Source: Procambarus clarkii (Eukaryota; Arthropoda; Malacostraca; Decapoda; Cambaridae). From it: 64,000 bases of DNA. Each line of letters begins with the position of its first letter. Position 1 is the first letter of the stretch. The notes below the pieces were generated by a model. That model was not told the origin of the DNA. It saw nothing but the letters and a program-made list of their open reading frames with translations, and ran no database searches. The stretch is from assembly GCF_040958095.1 (NCBI RefSeq), contig NC_091154.1:43848735-43912734 (forward strand), given 5' to 3'. Below are positions 44,411-55,452 of this stretch, piece by piece. Both the position numbers and the translations under genes were made by a program.

Positions 44411-46620
44411 CACTTTCGCGCTCTCGGCGCTCAAAAAAAACAATACCCCAGATGCTTTCGGCACTTCGCGCACCTACGCGGTAAGACCGAAAAAGTGTAC
44501 ACTCTTTTGACTGTCCTGACAATAATTGAAGGCGCACGTATTTAAATTTGGTATCACTGTGTTCGCAATGAAATTGTCTATAAGAGCATACCTATAAAAT
44601 GCCGCCCAAGCATAAGGAGTATCAACACCAAATAAAAAACTATGCAGATCACTCGCCGAGAGCGCCAAACAGCAACAAAATGTTTCCACTCTCTTAATGG
44701 TTGCGAAGCCTACAGTTGTCCTACATCGCTAATTTTGGTATCATTGGAATCGCAATAAAATTCTCTACACGGACATATGCATATGAATGTTTAATATAGG
44801 TAATTGCCCACCCGCAAGAGTGTGTGAAGTGGAGAGTAGTTAGCCGCGAGCGCACTGGCGAAAACACAGGGGGGAAATCATGCTTGGAAAGTTTATACAT
44901 TTATACGTTTCCTGACCCTACTTTTCTATGTACGTATTTCTTTTTTATACCAATGTGTTCGCAATAAAATTTTCTATAAGATGAAATGTATAACAATTGT
45001 ACAAAGCATGTGTAAGAGAAGCGCCAAATATAGAACCACGTCGCTCAGTATGCGTTCGCGGCAGAAACAAACGCATTGTTTTCGTTCGTTTGATGTTTGT
45101 CATGTTTATACTTGTTGAAACATTTTATAATTTGTATGACAGTGATCGCAGTAAAATTCCCTACACAGACATATACATAACACATACAAATATTTCCCAC
45201 GTGTTGGATATATCAACGGCTAAAGGGAACCCACTGCCACACGCCCGCCACACCCGCCACAGCCACACCCCCAAACATACTTTGTGTTTTTTTTTTTTTA
45301 CTCATAGAAGTTTATGTGATATAATATTCATTCTGGTACCAAAAAATGCGCAAATAAATTCTCTACAAAACATATATAATATAACTTCTTATAGATGATA
45401 AAAAATTCCAAATAGGTGTACTTACCCTGTCTATGTTGATTGAAGATCAACAGTTGAGCATTTTTTCTTCACTCTACCATCTTCAGGCTTCTGATCCTGA
45501 AGTTGCTCATCTGATGTTTCTTAGGTGGAGTGAAGCTGTTGCCGGTGGTTATTTTTTCTCCACCCAAAATATCTTTCTTCGGTGGTACCTTGTGTAGCAA
45601 GGCACAGCGCACAGTGCCACATCACAAGTTTTACATCCATATATCACGCCCCTCCTTTTGCCAGACTTGAAACAAACACGGCATCTTCTTTTTTTAGCCA
45701 AGTGCACGAGTTCATGCGTCAACTTGTAGTTGAGACGTTGTTCTGAATCTATAATTCTTCTATTTCTTGGATGCACTGGAGGAATATTGTCTTCTACAGG
45801 AACCACCAAACTTGTAGTAGAATCTTCTATGAAATCAGAAACATCAAGTGGTTCTATGTCCTCAATGTCCATTTCAGAATTTGTGGTTGATGAGTGGGCT
45901 TGAGGTGTTGAGGTGAACAGAGGACGCCTCGCACCAGATGGGCCGGGTGTTGAAACTGCCGCGTCAGCAGGAGGAGCTGCGCTGGCATCTATGTTAGGAA
46001 CATGTGGTATGCTTGTTGTTGTTGGCCATTCCTCGCTGTTCCACGCCAATAAGGCTTTTATTCCTACTGCGTGAAACTCTAATAGTGTTAGTTTTTTTGT
46101 ATCTGTTGAGTAGTGGTTATACAATGCGTATGCATTGTGCATGGCCATTTGCAGAAAATAGAAAGTGATCTTCTTGGTCCATTTGTGGGTTTTTCTTGCA
46201 AACTCATAATATTTGACCATTTGATCAAAATGATCAACACCTTTCATGAACTTATTGTAATCCACTATGGCCTTTGGTTTGTTCATTTTCACAATTTCTA
46301 CTCCAGTTCTCCTGTCACGTTTACGAACGCGTTTCTTGCGCTGTGCTTGAGTAGTGTCGGCATTGTGGATATTGGTGATGACAGAGACGGGGCGCTTGTC
46401 CTTCCAAATTATAACATGATTTCTATTTCCATGAAAACTCCATGAATGAAACTCCATGAAAACTATTTCATGGAGAAAAATCTGAGAGTATCCCCATCCA
46501 TTTCGGTTAGAAAATGGAATTTACAGAAATATTTTTTCGATGGACTACAAAAGTAGTCTGTTATGCGGAATCGTAAGAAAAAACGGTGAAGAGCTATCTC
46601 TAATCTAAAGCGCGAAAGTG
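44411..46620 (-). mobile_element. piggyBac element P1 inserted at TTAA in M5
   Basis: Termini CACTTTCGCGCT and AGCGCGAAAGTG form perfect 12-bp inverted repeats. TTAA lies on both sides (44407-44410, 46621-46624). The empty site GCTATAATTTAAA is preserved in sister elements at 60600 and 20709. The interior encodes the C-terminal half of a piggyBac transposase. At 2.2 kb it is a deleted, non-autonomous copy. Confidence 0.92.
45549..46457 (-). pseudogene. piggyBac transposase, C-terminal half
   Basis: A 302-residue frame on the minus strand. RPVSVITNIHN and PKAIVDYNKFMKGVDHFDQM correspond to the end of the DDE_Tnp_1_7 domain; the Asp of GVD is the third catalytic Asp of piggyBac. WTKKITFYFLQMAMHNAY follows as in the family. 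After a Ser/Pro/Thr-rich linker comes a C-terminal Cys-rich domain (CRVCFKSGKRRG, CKTCDVALCAVPC, YTRYH), the zinc-binding part that recognises terminal repeats. Typical transposases are about 550-600 residues, so the first two catalytic Asp residues are absent. The region at the start has short CCATGAA tandem repeats suggesting a rearranged break. Confidence 0.88.
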
Positions 46621-48147
46621 TTAAACACCCCGCCTGGGATAGGGGCAGCTATAGTACAGCCACGACCGATAGTTGCCAGATGCCACCTACAAAAAAAATC
46701 CAGGCCAACATTCTTGGGTGTTACAGCGTCAGTATTGAGCAAGCCACCAAGGCTGGTGCACGCAGCACGAGCTCACAGCACCGCTGTTCAGCTTGTGACC
46801 ACAGCATCGCCTACAAATACCATAATATAAATGATACTACTATTATTTATTAGTGATAGTATTACTGAAGCCCCCTGACTGTGATAAAACTGACCAGGAT
46901 TCTGATAATAGCAGGATTGTGGTGATATTTAGCGCTGTGCTCCATGGAGGGAGGAGTAAGGCTGTGGGAGGGAGAGTTGTGGCGTCGTCTTCTGACTGTG
47001 TGTGGCCACCATTTATTGACTGCACTCACCATACCAGTTTAGTGGTTCGATATGGTGAACACAAATGTAGATACTTATATATAACGTGTGTATAGTGTGA
47101 GATAACAGCGAGAGGAGTAGGTTGGGAGCCGCCATTTTGGTGAGGGAGGAGCGTCGTCTGCACAACTTGGCATGGTGTTTAGTGATGGCCACTATGGTCT
47201 TTGGGCACCATACCAGCTTATTTGTTCAGGTATAGTGAATAAAACAGGTAGATATTTATATATAATGTGTGTATATAGCGTAATAACACCACAAACAATA
47301 TTGTTGGATGACAAATATTAGTGCGTCTGGCCTTGAGGGCGGCCGCCGATCAGCTGACTGTGTGAGTAGCTACGTCTTATGGCCTTTACTCACCATACAA
47401 GCTTAGATGTACAGTTATGGTGAACAAAACATGTAAATACGTATATATAACGTCTGTGTATAGTGAATAAATACAGAAAGAGTATTGTAGGAGGTGAATA
47501 AGGGTGAGGGAGGGAGTGGCAGTGAGTGGCTCGCTGGTGTTTGGCGGTCACTTCTCGTTGCTTTTTGACTCACAAGACCAACTTAGTAGTTCGTTATGGT
47601 GTACAAAACATGCAAATACTTATATATAACCTGTGTATATAGTGTAACAACAGCAAAACTATTTGTTTATTGTTTTATGAACATAATTGAATCACTAATA
47701 TGCACACCATAATTTTGAGTACAGCGATGGTTCACACATTTTATAATATAAATATACCACAATTCACTGTATGGAATAATATTACTGCAAAAAAACTAAG
47801 AAAAAATCAATCAGAGACATTGAAATAATTAGGTAATAATATATTTGTGGCAACTGCCGTCTGACAGCTCAGGCGGAGTAGACCTCGTCTGGCGAAGGCT
47901 CTGCCAACGCCCCTTTTTTGCCACACTTCCCTACCCTATTGCGGCCCACGATTTTTTTTTAAAATGGCGTCTGTTTACAAGAGCCCTGATGAAGGTGTGG
48001 TGAACCCCGTGTATCCGCAGGCTGTTTAAATCCTGCGTAGTACTCCAACACATCATATGACATGATGCACAGTTGACTGGAACAACGTCCAGCACGTCAT
48101 ATGACGTGATGCGCACTTTAAGGGTTCAAGTTCATAAATAAAAAAAA

Positions 48148-48296
48148 CAGCGTTGAATGTAATGAAACGCCATTTTCTGGGAGACCCAGAGGTTCCCCGT
48201 AGCTATCTAGGCTGATAAGTATATTATTAGACTTTGGCATCAGTAGACATGAATGGAGTTCTAAGCCTACCAGGGACCACGAGCCAGAACCTCTGC
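48148..48296. mobile_element. DIRS left-terminal fragment (copy F)
   Basis: After an A-run, CAGCGTTGAATGTAATGAAA is followed by AGACTTTGGCATCAGTAGAC and CCTACCAGGGACCACGAG, matching copy D's left terminal repeat. It stops within the repeat and runs into a minisatellite. Confidence 0.78.
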
Positions 48297-48300
48297 TTAT

Positions 48301-48540
48301 ATTGTTTCCACTATCACTCGAAGGGCAAGTATGGGGTGTGTGTGCCTCTACACTGTTCCCCACTGCCACTCACAGGACAGGTATGGGTTGTATATGTGTC
48401 TATACCATTCCCACTGCCGCTCACAGGGGAAGTATGGGCTGTGTGTGCACCTCTATTCCATTTGGGTTGCATGTGCCTCTATACTATTCCTTCTGATGCT
48501 CAGAGAGAGGATAGGCCATTGCTCCTATCCTATCCTATGG
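48301..48540. repeat. Minisatellite of about 60-bp units
   Basis: Three to four units share AAGTATGGG(G/C)TGTGTGTG, CTCTA and CACTGCC(A/G)CTCACAGG. Confidence 0.75.
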
Positions 48541-48554
48541 TGCCCTTGGAGGCT

Positions 48555-49418
48555 CCCCGAGCTACCCACCTAGTGGGTGCCCTCGGTGGCTCCCCGAGCT
48601 ACCCACCTAGTGAGTGTCCTTGGTGGCTTAACAAGCTACCCACCTAGTGGGTGTTGCCAGTAGGTACCATTGGTGGCTCCCCGAGCTACCCACCTAGTGG
48701 ATGCCCTCGGTGGCTCCGTGAGCTATCCACCTAGTGGGTGCCGCTGGTGCTCACCAAACTACCCACCTATTGGGTACCGCTGGTGCTCACCAAACTACCT
48801 ACCTAGTGGGTGCCCTCAGTGCTCACCAAGCTACCTACCTAGTGGGTGCCCTCGGTGCTCACCAAGCTACCCACCTAGTGGGTGCCCTCAGTGCTCACCA
48901 AGCTACCTACCTAGTGGGTGCCCTCGGTGCTCACCAAGCTACCTACAAAGTGGGTGCCCTCGGTGCTCACCAAACTACCCACCTAGTGGGTGCCCTCAGT
49001 GCTCACCAAGCTACCTACCTAGTGGGTGCCCTTGGTACTCACCAAGCTACTGACGTATTGGGTCCCCTCGGTGCTCACCAAGCTACCCACCTAGTGGGTG
49101 CCCTCAGTGCTCACCAAGCTACCTACCTAGTGGGTGCCCTCGGTGCTCACCAAGCTACCTACCTAGTGGGTGCCCTCGGTGCTCACCAAGCTACCTACCT
49201 AGTGGGTGCCCTCGGTGCTCACCAAACTACCCACCTAGTGGGTGCCTTCAGTGCTCACCAAGCTACCTACCTAGTGGGTGCCCTCGGTGCTCACCAAGCT
49301 ACCCACCTAGTGGGTGCCCTCGGTGCTCACCAAGCTACCCACCTAGTGGGTGCCCTTGGTACTCACCAAGCTACTGACGTATTGGGTCCCCTCGGTGCTC
49401 ACCAAGCTACCCACCTAG
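48555..49418. repeat. 36-bp satellite with a 324-bp higher-order unit
   Basis: About 24 units of TGGGTGCCCTCGGTGCTCAC plus CAAGCTACCTACCTAG. A variant block with CTACTGACGTATTGGG appears at 49047 and again 324 bases (nine units) later at 49371. A 12-residue protein repeat is open in several frames because 36 is divisible by three. Not taken as a gene. Confidence 0.92.
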
Positions 49419-49929
49419 TAATTACCCAAGTGTAGTTTCAGGATGAGAGCTATGCCCATGGTATCCCGACTTTCCAGCACTCTTTGCATGCAACGCTTTG
49501 AAATTACTGACGATTTTGGTCTCCACCCCCTTCTCACCTAATTTGTTCCAACCGCCTACCACTCTGTTTAAAAAAATTGAATTTTCTTATATTTCTCCGA
49601 CAGCTTTATTTTGTTAGTTTAAATCTATGACCTTTTGTTCTTGAAGTTCCCGGTCTCAGGAATTCTTCCCTATCAATTTTATCGATTCCTGTTACTATTT
49701 TGTACGTAGTGATCATATCTCCTCTTTTTCTTCTATCTTTTAGTTTCTGCATATTTAATGCCTCTAACCGATCCTCGAAGCTCTTGCCCTTCAGTTCTGG
49801 GAGCCACTTAGTGGCATGTCTTTGCATCTTTTCCAGTTTGTTGATGTGCTTCTTAAGATATGGGCATCATACAACCTCTATCTATTCCAGCTTTGGCCTA
49901 ACAAAAGTCGTGAACAACTTCTTTAGTAC
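49419..49929 (-). mobile_element. CR1-like LINE 3' fragment (copy 3)
   Basis: The 3' end TAATTACCC...GTTTCAGGATGAGAGCT matches the other two copies. The frame 49827-49606 encodes KWLPELKGKSFEDRLEALNM and DREEFLRPGTSRT, the C-terminal end of ORF2. It is truncated at the 5' side, as is common for LINE insertions. Confidence 0.87.
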
Positions 49930-49930
49930 A

Positions 49931-50115
49931 TTGGAACCTCGAGTAACTAGCGCCTCAAATTATGCGCATTTTGAGCAACGAGCACGCCGAAAATTTGTTT
50001 CGATTGGCGAGCGCTCGTTTGATAAACAAGAAAACTACATGGTGCGTTCCCACTGCTTCTTGCACATTCTCGGATGCGTCTGATGATGCAAATAAATTAT
50101 TTTTTTGTTTAAAGA
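49931..50115. mobile_element. Possible mariner-type MITE fragment
   Basis: TTGGAACCTCGAGTAACTAG and TGCGCATTTTGAGCAACGAG resemble terminal repeats of a short Tc1/mariner-derived element. No partner terminus or TA pair was found. The following 50116-50224 is an AT-rich stretch ending in poly(A). Confidence 0.4.
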
Positions 50116-50275
50116 TGCTAATGATGCTGGGATGTAAAGGGGGTGACTGCTGTGATGTTGCATAGCATTGATTTTTTTTGTAGACTAAAAAAAAAAAAAA
50201 AAAAAATTAAAAAGAAAAAAAAAAACATCGTTGAATGTAATGAAACGCCAATTTCTGGGTGAGACCCGGAGGGTC

Positions 50276-50672
50276 CCCGGAGCTTTACCGGCTGATATGC
50301 TAATGTCAGACTTTGGCATCAGTCATGTGTATGGAGTTCTAGGGCCTACCGGGGACCACGGCCAGAACCTGGCCCCCTTCAGAGAGGCAAGGGGAGCAAT
50401 GGCCTATAGAAACCCCCGTGTGGTAGGAAGCATTCTATGTCTGCCATCGACCGGGTCAAGCATCCAGAAGGGTAAGCCTTCCAAAACAAACCCCTATTCT
50501 GGTGAAAATTGCTACCTAAAGCCGAACTAGTGGATAGAACTCTTCAACAGAAAACAAGGAAACTAGTATGACGTCATACGTCACCGCGCTGCTGTCTGCG
50601 CAGCTCCCCCCTCCACGGGAGGGGGAAGGGGAAGCCCCAGACCTCCCACGTTGGCTATCCACCCATCAGTTC
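50276..50672. repeat. Left terminal inverted repeat of DIRS copy D
   Basis: Complementary to 55453-55800. It contains TATGACGTCATACGTCACC near 50566, a TGACGTCA palindrome followed by a half site. Confidence 0.85.
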
Positions 50673-50719
50673 CGAGGCTGGATGTCAAAAAACACGAAAA
50701 ACCGCCGACCGGAGGGAGG

Positions 50720-50815
50720 GAGGGTTGTCGGGGAGCCTTCGGGTCTCACCCAGAAAATGGCGTTTCATTACATTCAACGCTGGTTTTCTGGGGGGAGCCC
50801 TGTCGGCTCCCCGGA
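50720..50815. repeat. Internal complementary region of DIRS copy D
   Basis: CCTTCGGGTCTCACCCAGAA to CATTCAACGCTGG is complementary to the left end (50225-50280). TTTTCTGGGGGGAGCCCTG to CCCCGGAGCT is complementary to the right end (55778-55810). Confidence 0.87.
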
Positions 50816-50859
50816 GCTAACTACCCACAGAGGAAGGTCAAAGGGACAGAACCGGGAGG

Positions 50860-52021
50860 CAGACACCACGCACCCCCCACGGAAGCGAGACAACCAGCAG
50901 CAAACGCCAACCCAAGGCGCCACAGCCCCGAAAAGTCCCAGGAACAACACGAGAACAACGAGCAGCAAGGCCCCCGCACGAACACCAAAAATCCATGCCC
51001 GAAAGACCGCAAGGCCACGTCGCCCAGACGGCAGCGAGAGCAGCGAAGCCACGAACCCCACAGGCATGAGGGAAGAACACAGGCAGCTTAGCCGCAATAA
51101 CACGGCTGACCACCCGGGACACCATCACCCGCGAACCAAGAAGAACGGAACCGGATCAACGCAAAACACGCTCCGGACCCAAACGCCGTGGCACGCAAAC
51201 AACAGCGGAGGGCCGCCACTGAACACAAAACACGACACACCCCAGGCCCGACTAACGAAGCACCAACAAACCCTGGACCCCTCCAGAATGAAGCAGCCCC
51301 ACCCCGTGCCAGAAAAAATGGAGACTGCTGGCACCGAACAACCAAAACGCTAAAAGCGAAAGAGCAAGGAAACTCAGCGACTCGACCCCTAGAGGCAAAG
51401 GCCAAAAGGAAAGAGCCGACGAAAAAACACACCGGAACCGAAGGGGCACTAATAACCGAGGAGAAGACAGAGCACGCTGACCAGAGACCAGGATGGTGCA
51501 AGCGGCGCACGAACAGGCCGGAGGTGAAACGACGCACAAGACGGTGCAAAAACTAACGGTGCAAAAGCAACACCAAGACCGAAAGCAAGCTGAAGCGGCT
51601 CCGCCAGCGCCGCACAAAAAGAGGCAACAGTGTGTGGCAAGACGACGGCCCCCAACCCCCACCAGAAAACCAAGTCGAGAGTAAACCAAGCTAACAAGAG
51701 TAACCACCTAAGAAGGGACAGGAAAAGGAAGGACCGCCAAAATACCCCATACTGCCGCCAAGAGAAGCACGCAGGTGGAACACCTACCACGAAGCCACCA
51801 GACCACCAACCTGAGGCGAGACCGCGAGGCATAACATAAGCAGCCCCGACAAGGGCCCCTCCGAACCCAGGAAAAAGCATAGCCGCGGGAAGATCTCGGG
51901 TGCGACCACCGAAACCCAGGCGACACAAGGAGATGGAACGTCTGCCGAACAGAAAAACTCCCCAAAGCATGCAAGCCCGCCAGGAGTTCCGAAACGACGC
52001 GTCCGACGCGAGACATCGCAA
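50860..52021 (-). pseudogene. DIRS tyrosine recombinase (copy D), divergent, active-site residues lost
   Basis: Core-binding segment SWRQYGVFWRSFLF, then TVASFCAALAEPLQLAFG; Arg I kept in ASRGRVAEF (codon CGA, 51382-51384). The C-terminal half is open (51088-51549 continuing near 50838-51128) and aligns with copy C: FFPHACGVRGFAALA stands for the HNVRK region, with Cys in place of the catalytic His and Arg II kept, and GGLAARCSRVVPG stands for VLAARYLVNVPG, with Cys replacing the nucleophile Tyr. It is unlikely to recombine DNA. The frame has drifted strongly in sequence with few stops, but high GC alone favours open frames. Confidence 0.7.
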
Positions 52022-53585
52022 GACCCGAAAAAAAAAAAACGGCAGGGCAAGCTAGGAAAGCAAAGAAGGCGGAAGGGTCGCCGCCAGAACAGTACCTGAA
52101 CCAAGGGGTACGAACAACTGCAATAGACCGAGACAAAGAAGCACATCACAGGACACAGGCTGAAAAACGCCCAAGAACACACGCAGAACACCCCTGCTGC
52201 AGAGTAGGCAGGAAGAAAGAGCAGAAGCAAAAAAACCCCAGGAAAACAACCAGGGGTGGAAAATCAGGTAGGGACAGAAAACCCCCACACAATCCCCAGG
52301 CACAAAACAGCAGCAAAGTGTCACACCACAACCGGACACAGGAACAAGGACATGCCACCGTGAAACACGGTACCAATGCACACGTGCAGCAGCAGCAACA
52401 GGCACCACCACAACATGCAACATGTAAATAGCAACTCCCTTCTGCAAAGGCAGAGAAACGGAGCAGGCAGACCCCAGACAGGGCCAACGGAGACACGACA
52501 AAACCCAGCAGGCCCAGAAACCTGCACCAGGCGACCGACGGTGGAGAAACCCCGCTCGATACCCGCTGGATGGGGTACTGGGAGCTCTTGTACACCCCAA
52601 GCCCGGCCCAAGGCCAGGCTAGACTGGCCAGAGGGTGGCTCACCAGGCAGCTGCTAGGAGCGGCCCGCCGGCCCACATACCTTCACAACCAGGATGGGCC
52701 GGAACTGCTATACGAAAACAGGCTAGTGTGCCCTGAAAGTCCACGGACGAACTAGCAAGAAGGCTTATGCTCGCAAGTAGGTCATGTAACAAGCACAGAC
52801 CTCTGATGGTAATACAGTGTTCCCCAATTGTGCCAATAGCACCACTGCACTCCACTGGTACTATCCCGCAAGTTCTACCAGATAGGCGGGACCCAAGAGC
52901 CAGAGCTCAAACCCTGCAAGCACAGCCAGGAGCCTTACCAGGTGAGTACAGAGCCAACCCTACAACCCCCACACCTCACAACATGAAAAAGGTGGGTCCC
53001 CTGAATGACTCCGGCATGGGTTGGACAAGCACATGAGGGGGACAGGCAGGGTTGAAAAAGGGACAGTCACTGGTGTGCGAACGGTCTCAGTCGTACAAAA
53101 ATATACCTAAATAAAGACAGGTATATAAACAACATCGCAGAAACTCACCTGGCGAACGGTGGCACGAACATGACCCGACTCAACCGTGCCCAGAAGAACC
53201 TGGGAGCGCCGCCAGGTGAAGACGCCAGAGCCGGACCCTGCCGGACCCGCAGGAGAGCAGGGAGAGGCGAAGGAGGCGGCCCACACCCATGACACAGGAA
53301 AACCACGGCGTCCTCCCCACAACTGGGAACCAGGACACCCCCAGAGCGAAGGGGCACATACCGCAGCCAGGGAGAAGAACGAGAGGCGAAGCACCGTAGC
53401 AAAAAGGGCGCAAAACACCAGCACTGAAACACTGCCCAGACCAAAACAAACTCCACGGCGCATGCGCATAACATGCTGACCGAACAGCACAACCCTCTCT
53501 GCGGGAAGGCGCCAACCAGGACTACTGCACTAGAAAAGTAGCCAAAAGAGGAAGCAGGAACAATAAAACCGGCCAAAGAAGTAAA
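52022..53585. other. Subfamily-specific non-coding middle of DIRS copy D
   Basis: This stretch replaces RT and RNase H in the A/D subfamily. It has no match in copies B or C. It includes the SINE-like insertion at 52555-52725 and GC-rich sequence with chance frames. Its origin is unknown. Confidence 0.6.
52555..52725. repeat. SINE-like dispersed repeat inside DIRS copy D
   Basis: CTGGATGGGGTACTGGGAGC and AAGCCCGGCCCAAGGCCAGG, at the same location as in copy A (1185-1335). Confidence 0.6.
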
Positions 53586-53589
53586 GAGC

Positions 53590-53768
53590 CCAAAAAGGAA
53601 CCCAACCGGGCGACAAGTAGCCCAACAGGGCGACAAGTAGCCCAACAGGGCGACAAGTAGCCCAACAGGGCGACAAGTAGCCCAACAGAGCTACAAGTAG
53701 CCCAACCGGCTTACAAGTAGCCCAACCAGCCACAAGTAGCCCAACCGGCCACAAGTAGCCCAAAACGG
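53590..53768. repeat. 20-bp tandem array in DIRS copy D
   Basis: About nine units of GCGACAAGTAGCCCAACAGG and variants. Copy A has about seven. Confidence 0.88.
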
Positions 53769-53918
53769 CGACAAGGACGAGGAGCCGACAGACGTTCCAA
53801 TAATACGGTTAGTAGCGAAAAACCTTCCCGAACCCTCAAGAACACAGAAGCCAACACTAGTCCCGAAGGCACACAAAGGCGCAGGCGCACCTGAGACCAG
53901 AAATCACATAGAACCCCA

Positions 53919-54326
53919 TCAAACGGGGAAACATGACAAAAACACCGTCCCAAAAAAGGGGTGGGAGGAAACATCCACCCACAGGACGGAGCCAACCGAC
54001 TCAAAGGCCAAGGAACCGAGCCCGGGGAGGGGCCGACGTCCAACAGCACGTACGGCGAGCGGGGAGGAAAGACCCCACTCCGCGTAACAACAAGCCCCGC
54101 CTAGAGGGGGATAAAAACCCCCACGGGGTCCAACGGGGCCAAGGCCCCCCAAGTCAGCCCCTCCCCAGCCCCGGGAACCTACACGACAGGCCCCGGGGCC
54201 GAGCCGTTCCCCCAAAGCCCGGGCCGTACCAGAAAACCGGGGCAGCCGTGAAAACACTAAGGAAGGGAGCCCACTGGCAGACTCATACAACACGGCTGGA
54301 GGAACAGGCTCAAATGCCCCCGTCAC
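53919..54326 (-). pseudogene. DIRS gag-like remnant (copy D)
   Basis: Open frame starting MTGAFEPVPPAVLYES, Gly/Pro-rich, colinear with copy A 2529-2957 and loosely with copy B 10061-10618. No domain is recognised. Overlapping frames are also open, so the coding frame is not certain. Confidence 0.4.
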
Positions 54327-55452
54327 TACCCCGGAAGGGGAATTCCCCGAGACTGCCCGAGTCTCAACACCATCAAAAACCCCGCCCCGAACCTACAGAC
54401 GATAAGGAACCGGATGCAGGCAGGAAGGGTGAACCAGGGGAAAGACAAGGGGGCGTGGATGGAACCGAAGCAACCAACACCCCCAAGTCCCAAAACGAAC
54501 TACAACGGGGCAGCCCCGGGGCTCCCGGGGAGGAAACCACGAGAACGTTGCCACCACCAAGGCTCAAATGCAACGCCCCTGCCGCCCGAACCCACTTTGT
54601 CAGCACAACTGGAAAACCGAGCCACAACGAGCAACCAAACTCGCAGGACTCCAGGTCGAAGGTGTCACCGACCCCACAGGCAGCAGACGGAGGCAAAACA
54701 GAGAGTCACCCAGAGACAAAGGGTGAGAGCAACCCTCAAACTCGCTGGAAGTGAGGGGGGGACTCTGGGGTTACATCCATCGGACCCGCGCGCCCCCAGG
54801 GGTTTCCCAGGGTCCCGAGCGTTTACTATAAGAGGACTCGCGCTCAGGTAATCCCAAGCAGGGTACTGCTAACCGGCACCCAAAGCTACCAAACAATTTT
54901 CTAAGAGCTGAACCCCCGGGACGTGTACACTCACGGGGACCTAGCAGGGGGTACCACCAGAAAATACTCAGAACACAAGGGACACAAGGGGCAAGAACGA
55001 AGGCAGACCCCCCCCCCCCCCACCAGGTAGATAAACAAAAAGAAAAAGAAAACCCCGTCAGAGGACAGCGTACCCAAGCGGAACAGAGCCGGCCGCTATG
55101 ATTGGTAAAGACAAGCTGCACAGTACCCTGCGCCCCACCAGTGCAAAAACTGCCCCTTACTCTAAGGCAAACAAGGGAGACAGAACACCCGAGCACACAA
55201 AGAGTGGCCGAAAACCAAGCAGTAAACGGCCAAGCAGGGGCAGGACCCAAAGAACTTGTGGAAGGCAGCCCCAAGCCCCAAGGGCAGTACTTACAGGGCA
55301 CCTAGGGAAGGGAACCCTAGGCGCATGCAGCCCGAGTACTGGAGAATCACTCCCGGCTCACGCACCACCTAGAAAACAGACACCACACTCTAGGTACAGT
55401 GCTGAAACAACCACTGGAGCCGGAGCACATAACCGGTGCCTATAGCATCAGC

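Larger units (their letters stand above)
44312..48124 (+). mobile_element. TTAA element M5, chimeric, with a piggyBac element inside
   Basis: Left end CCCTCAAACCGCGCATATC follows TTAA 44308-44311, as in M7. The right end (GCGCACTTTAAGGG) is the inverted left end of M1, including the CATATGACGTGATG palindrome block, joined near 47940 to an M7-like body. The element thus carries two left-type ends. The right flank is TTCA instead of TTAA. A separate piggyBac element occupies 44411-46620. The ~185-bp modules lie between 47030 and 47650. Confidence 0.75.

Noticed and set aside
48555-49418. CRISPR-like array
   Set aside because: Units are contiguous with no unique spacers and the genome is eukaryotic.
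48734-49435. 233-codon frame with 12-residue repeats
   Set aside because: It is the translation of the 36-bp satellite; other frames are open equally.
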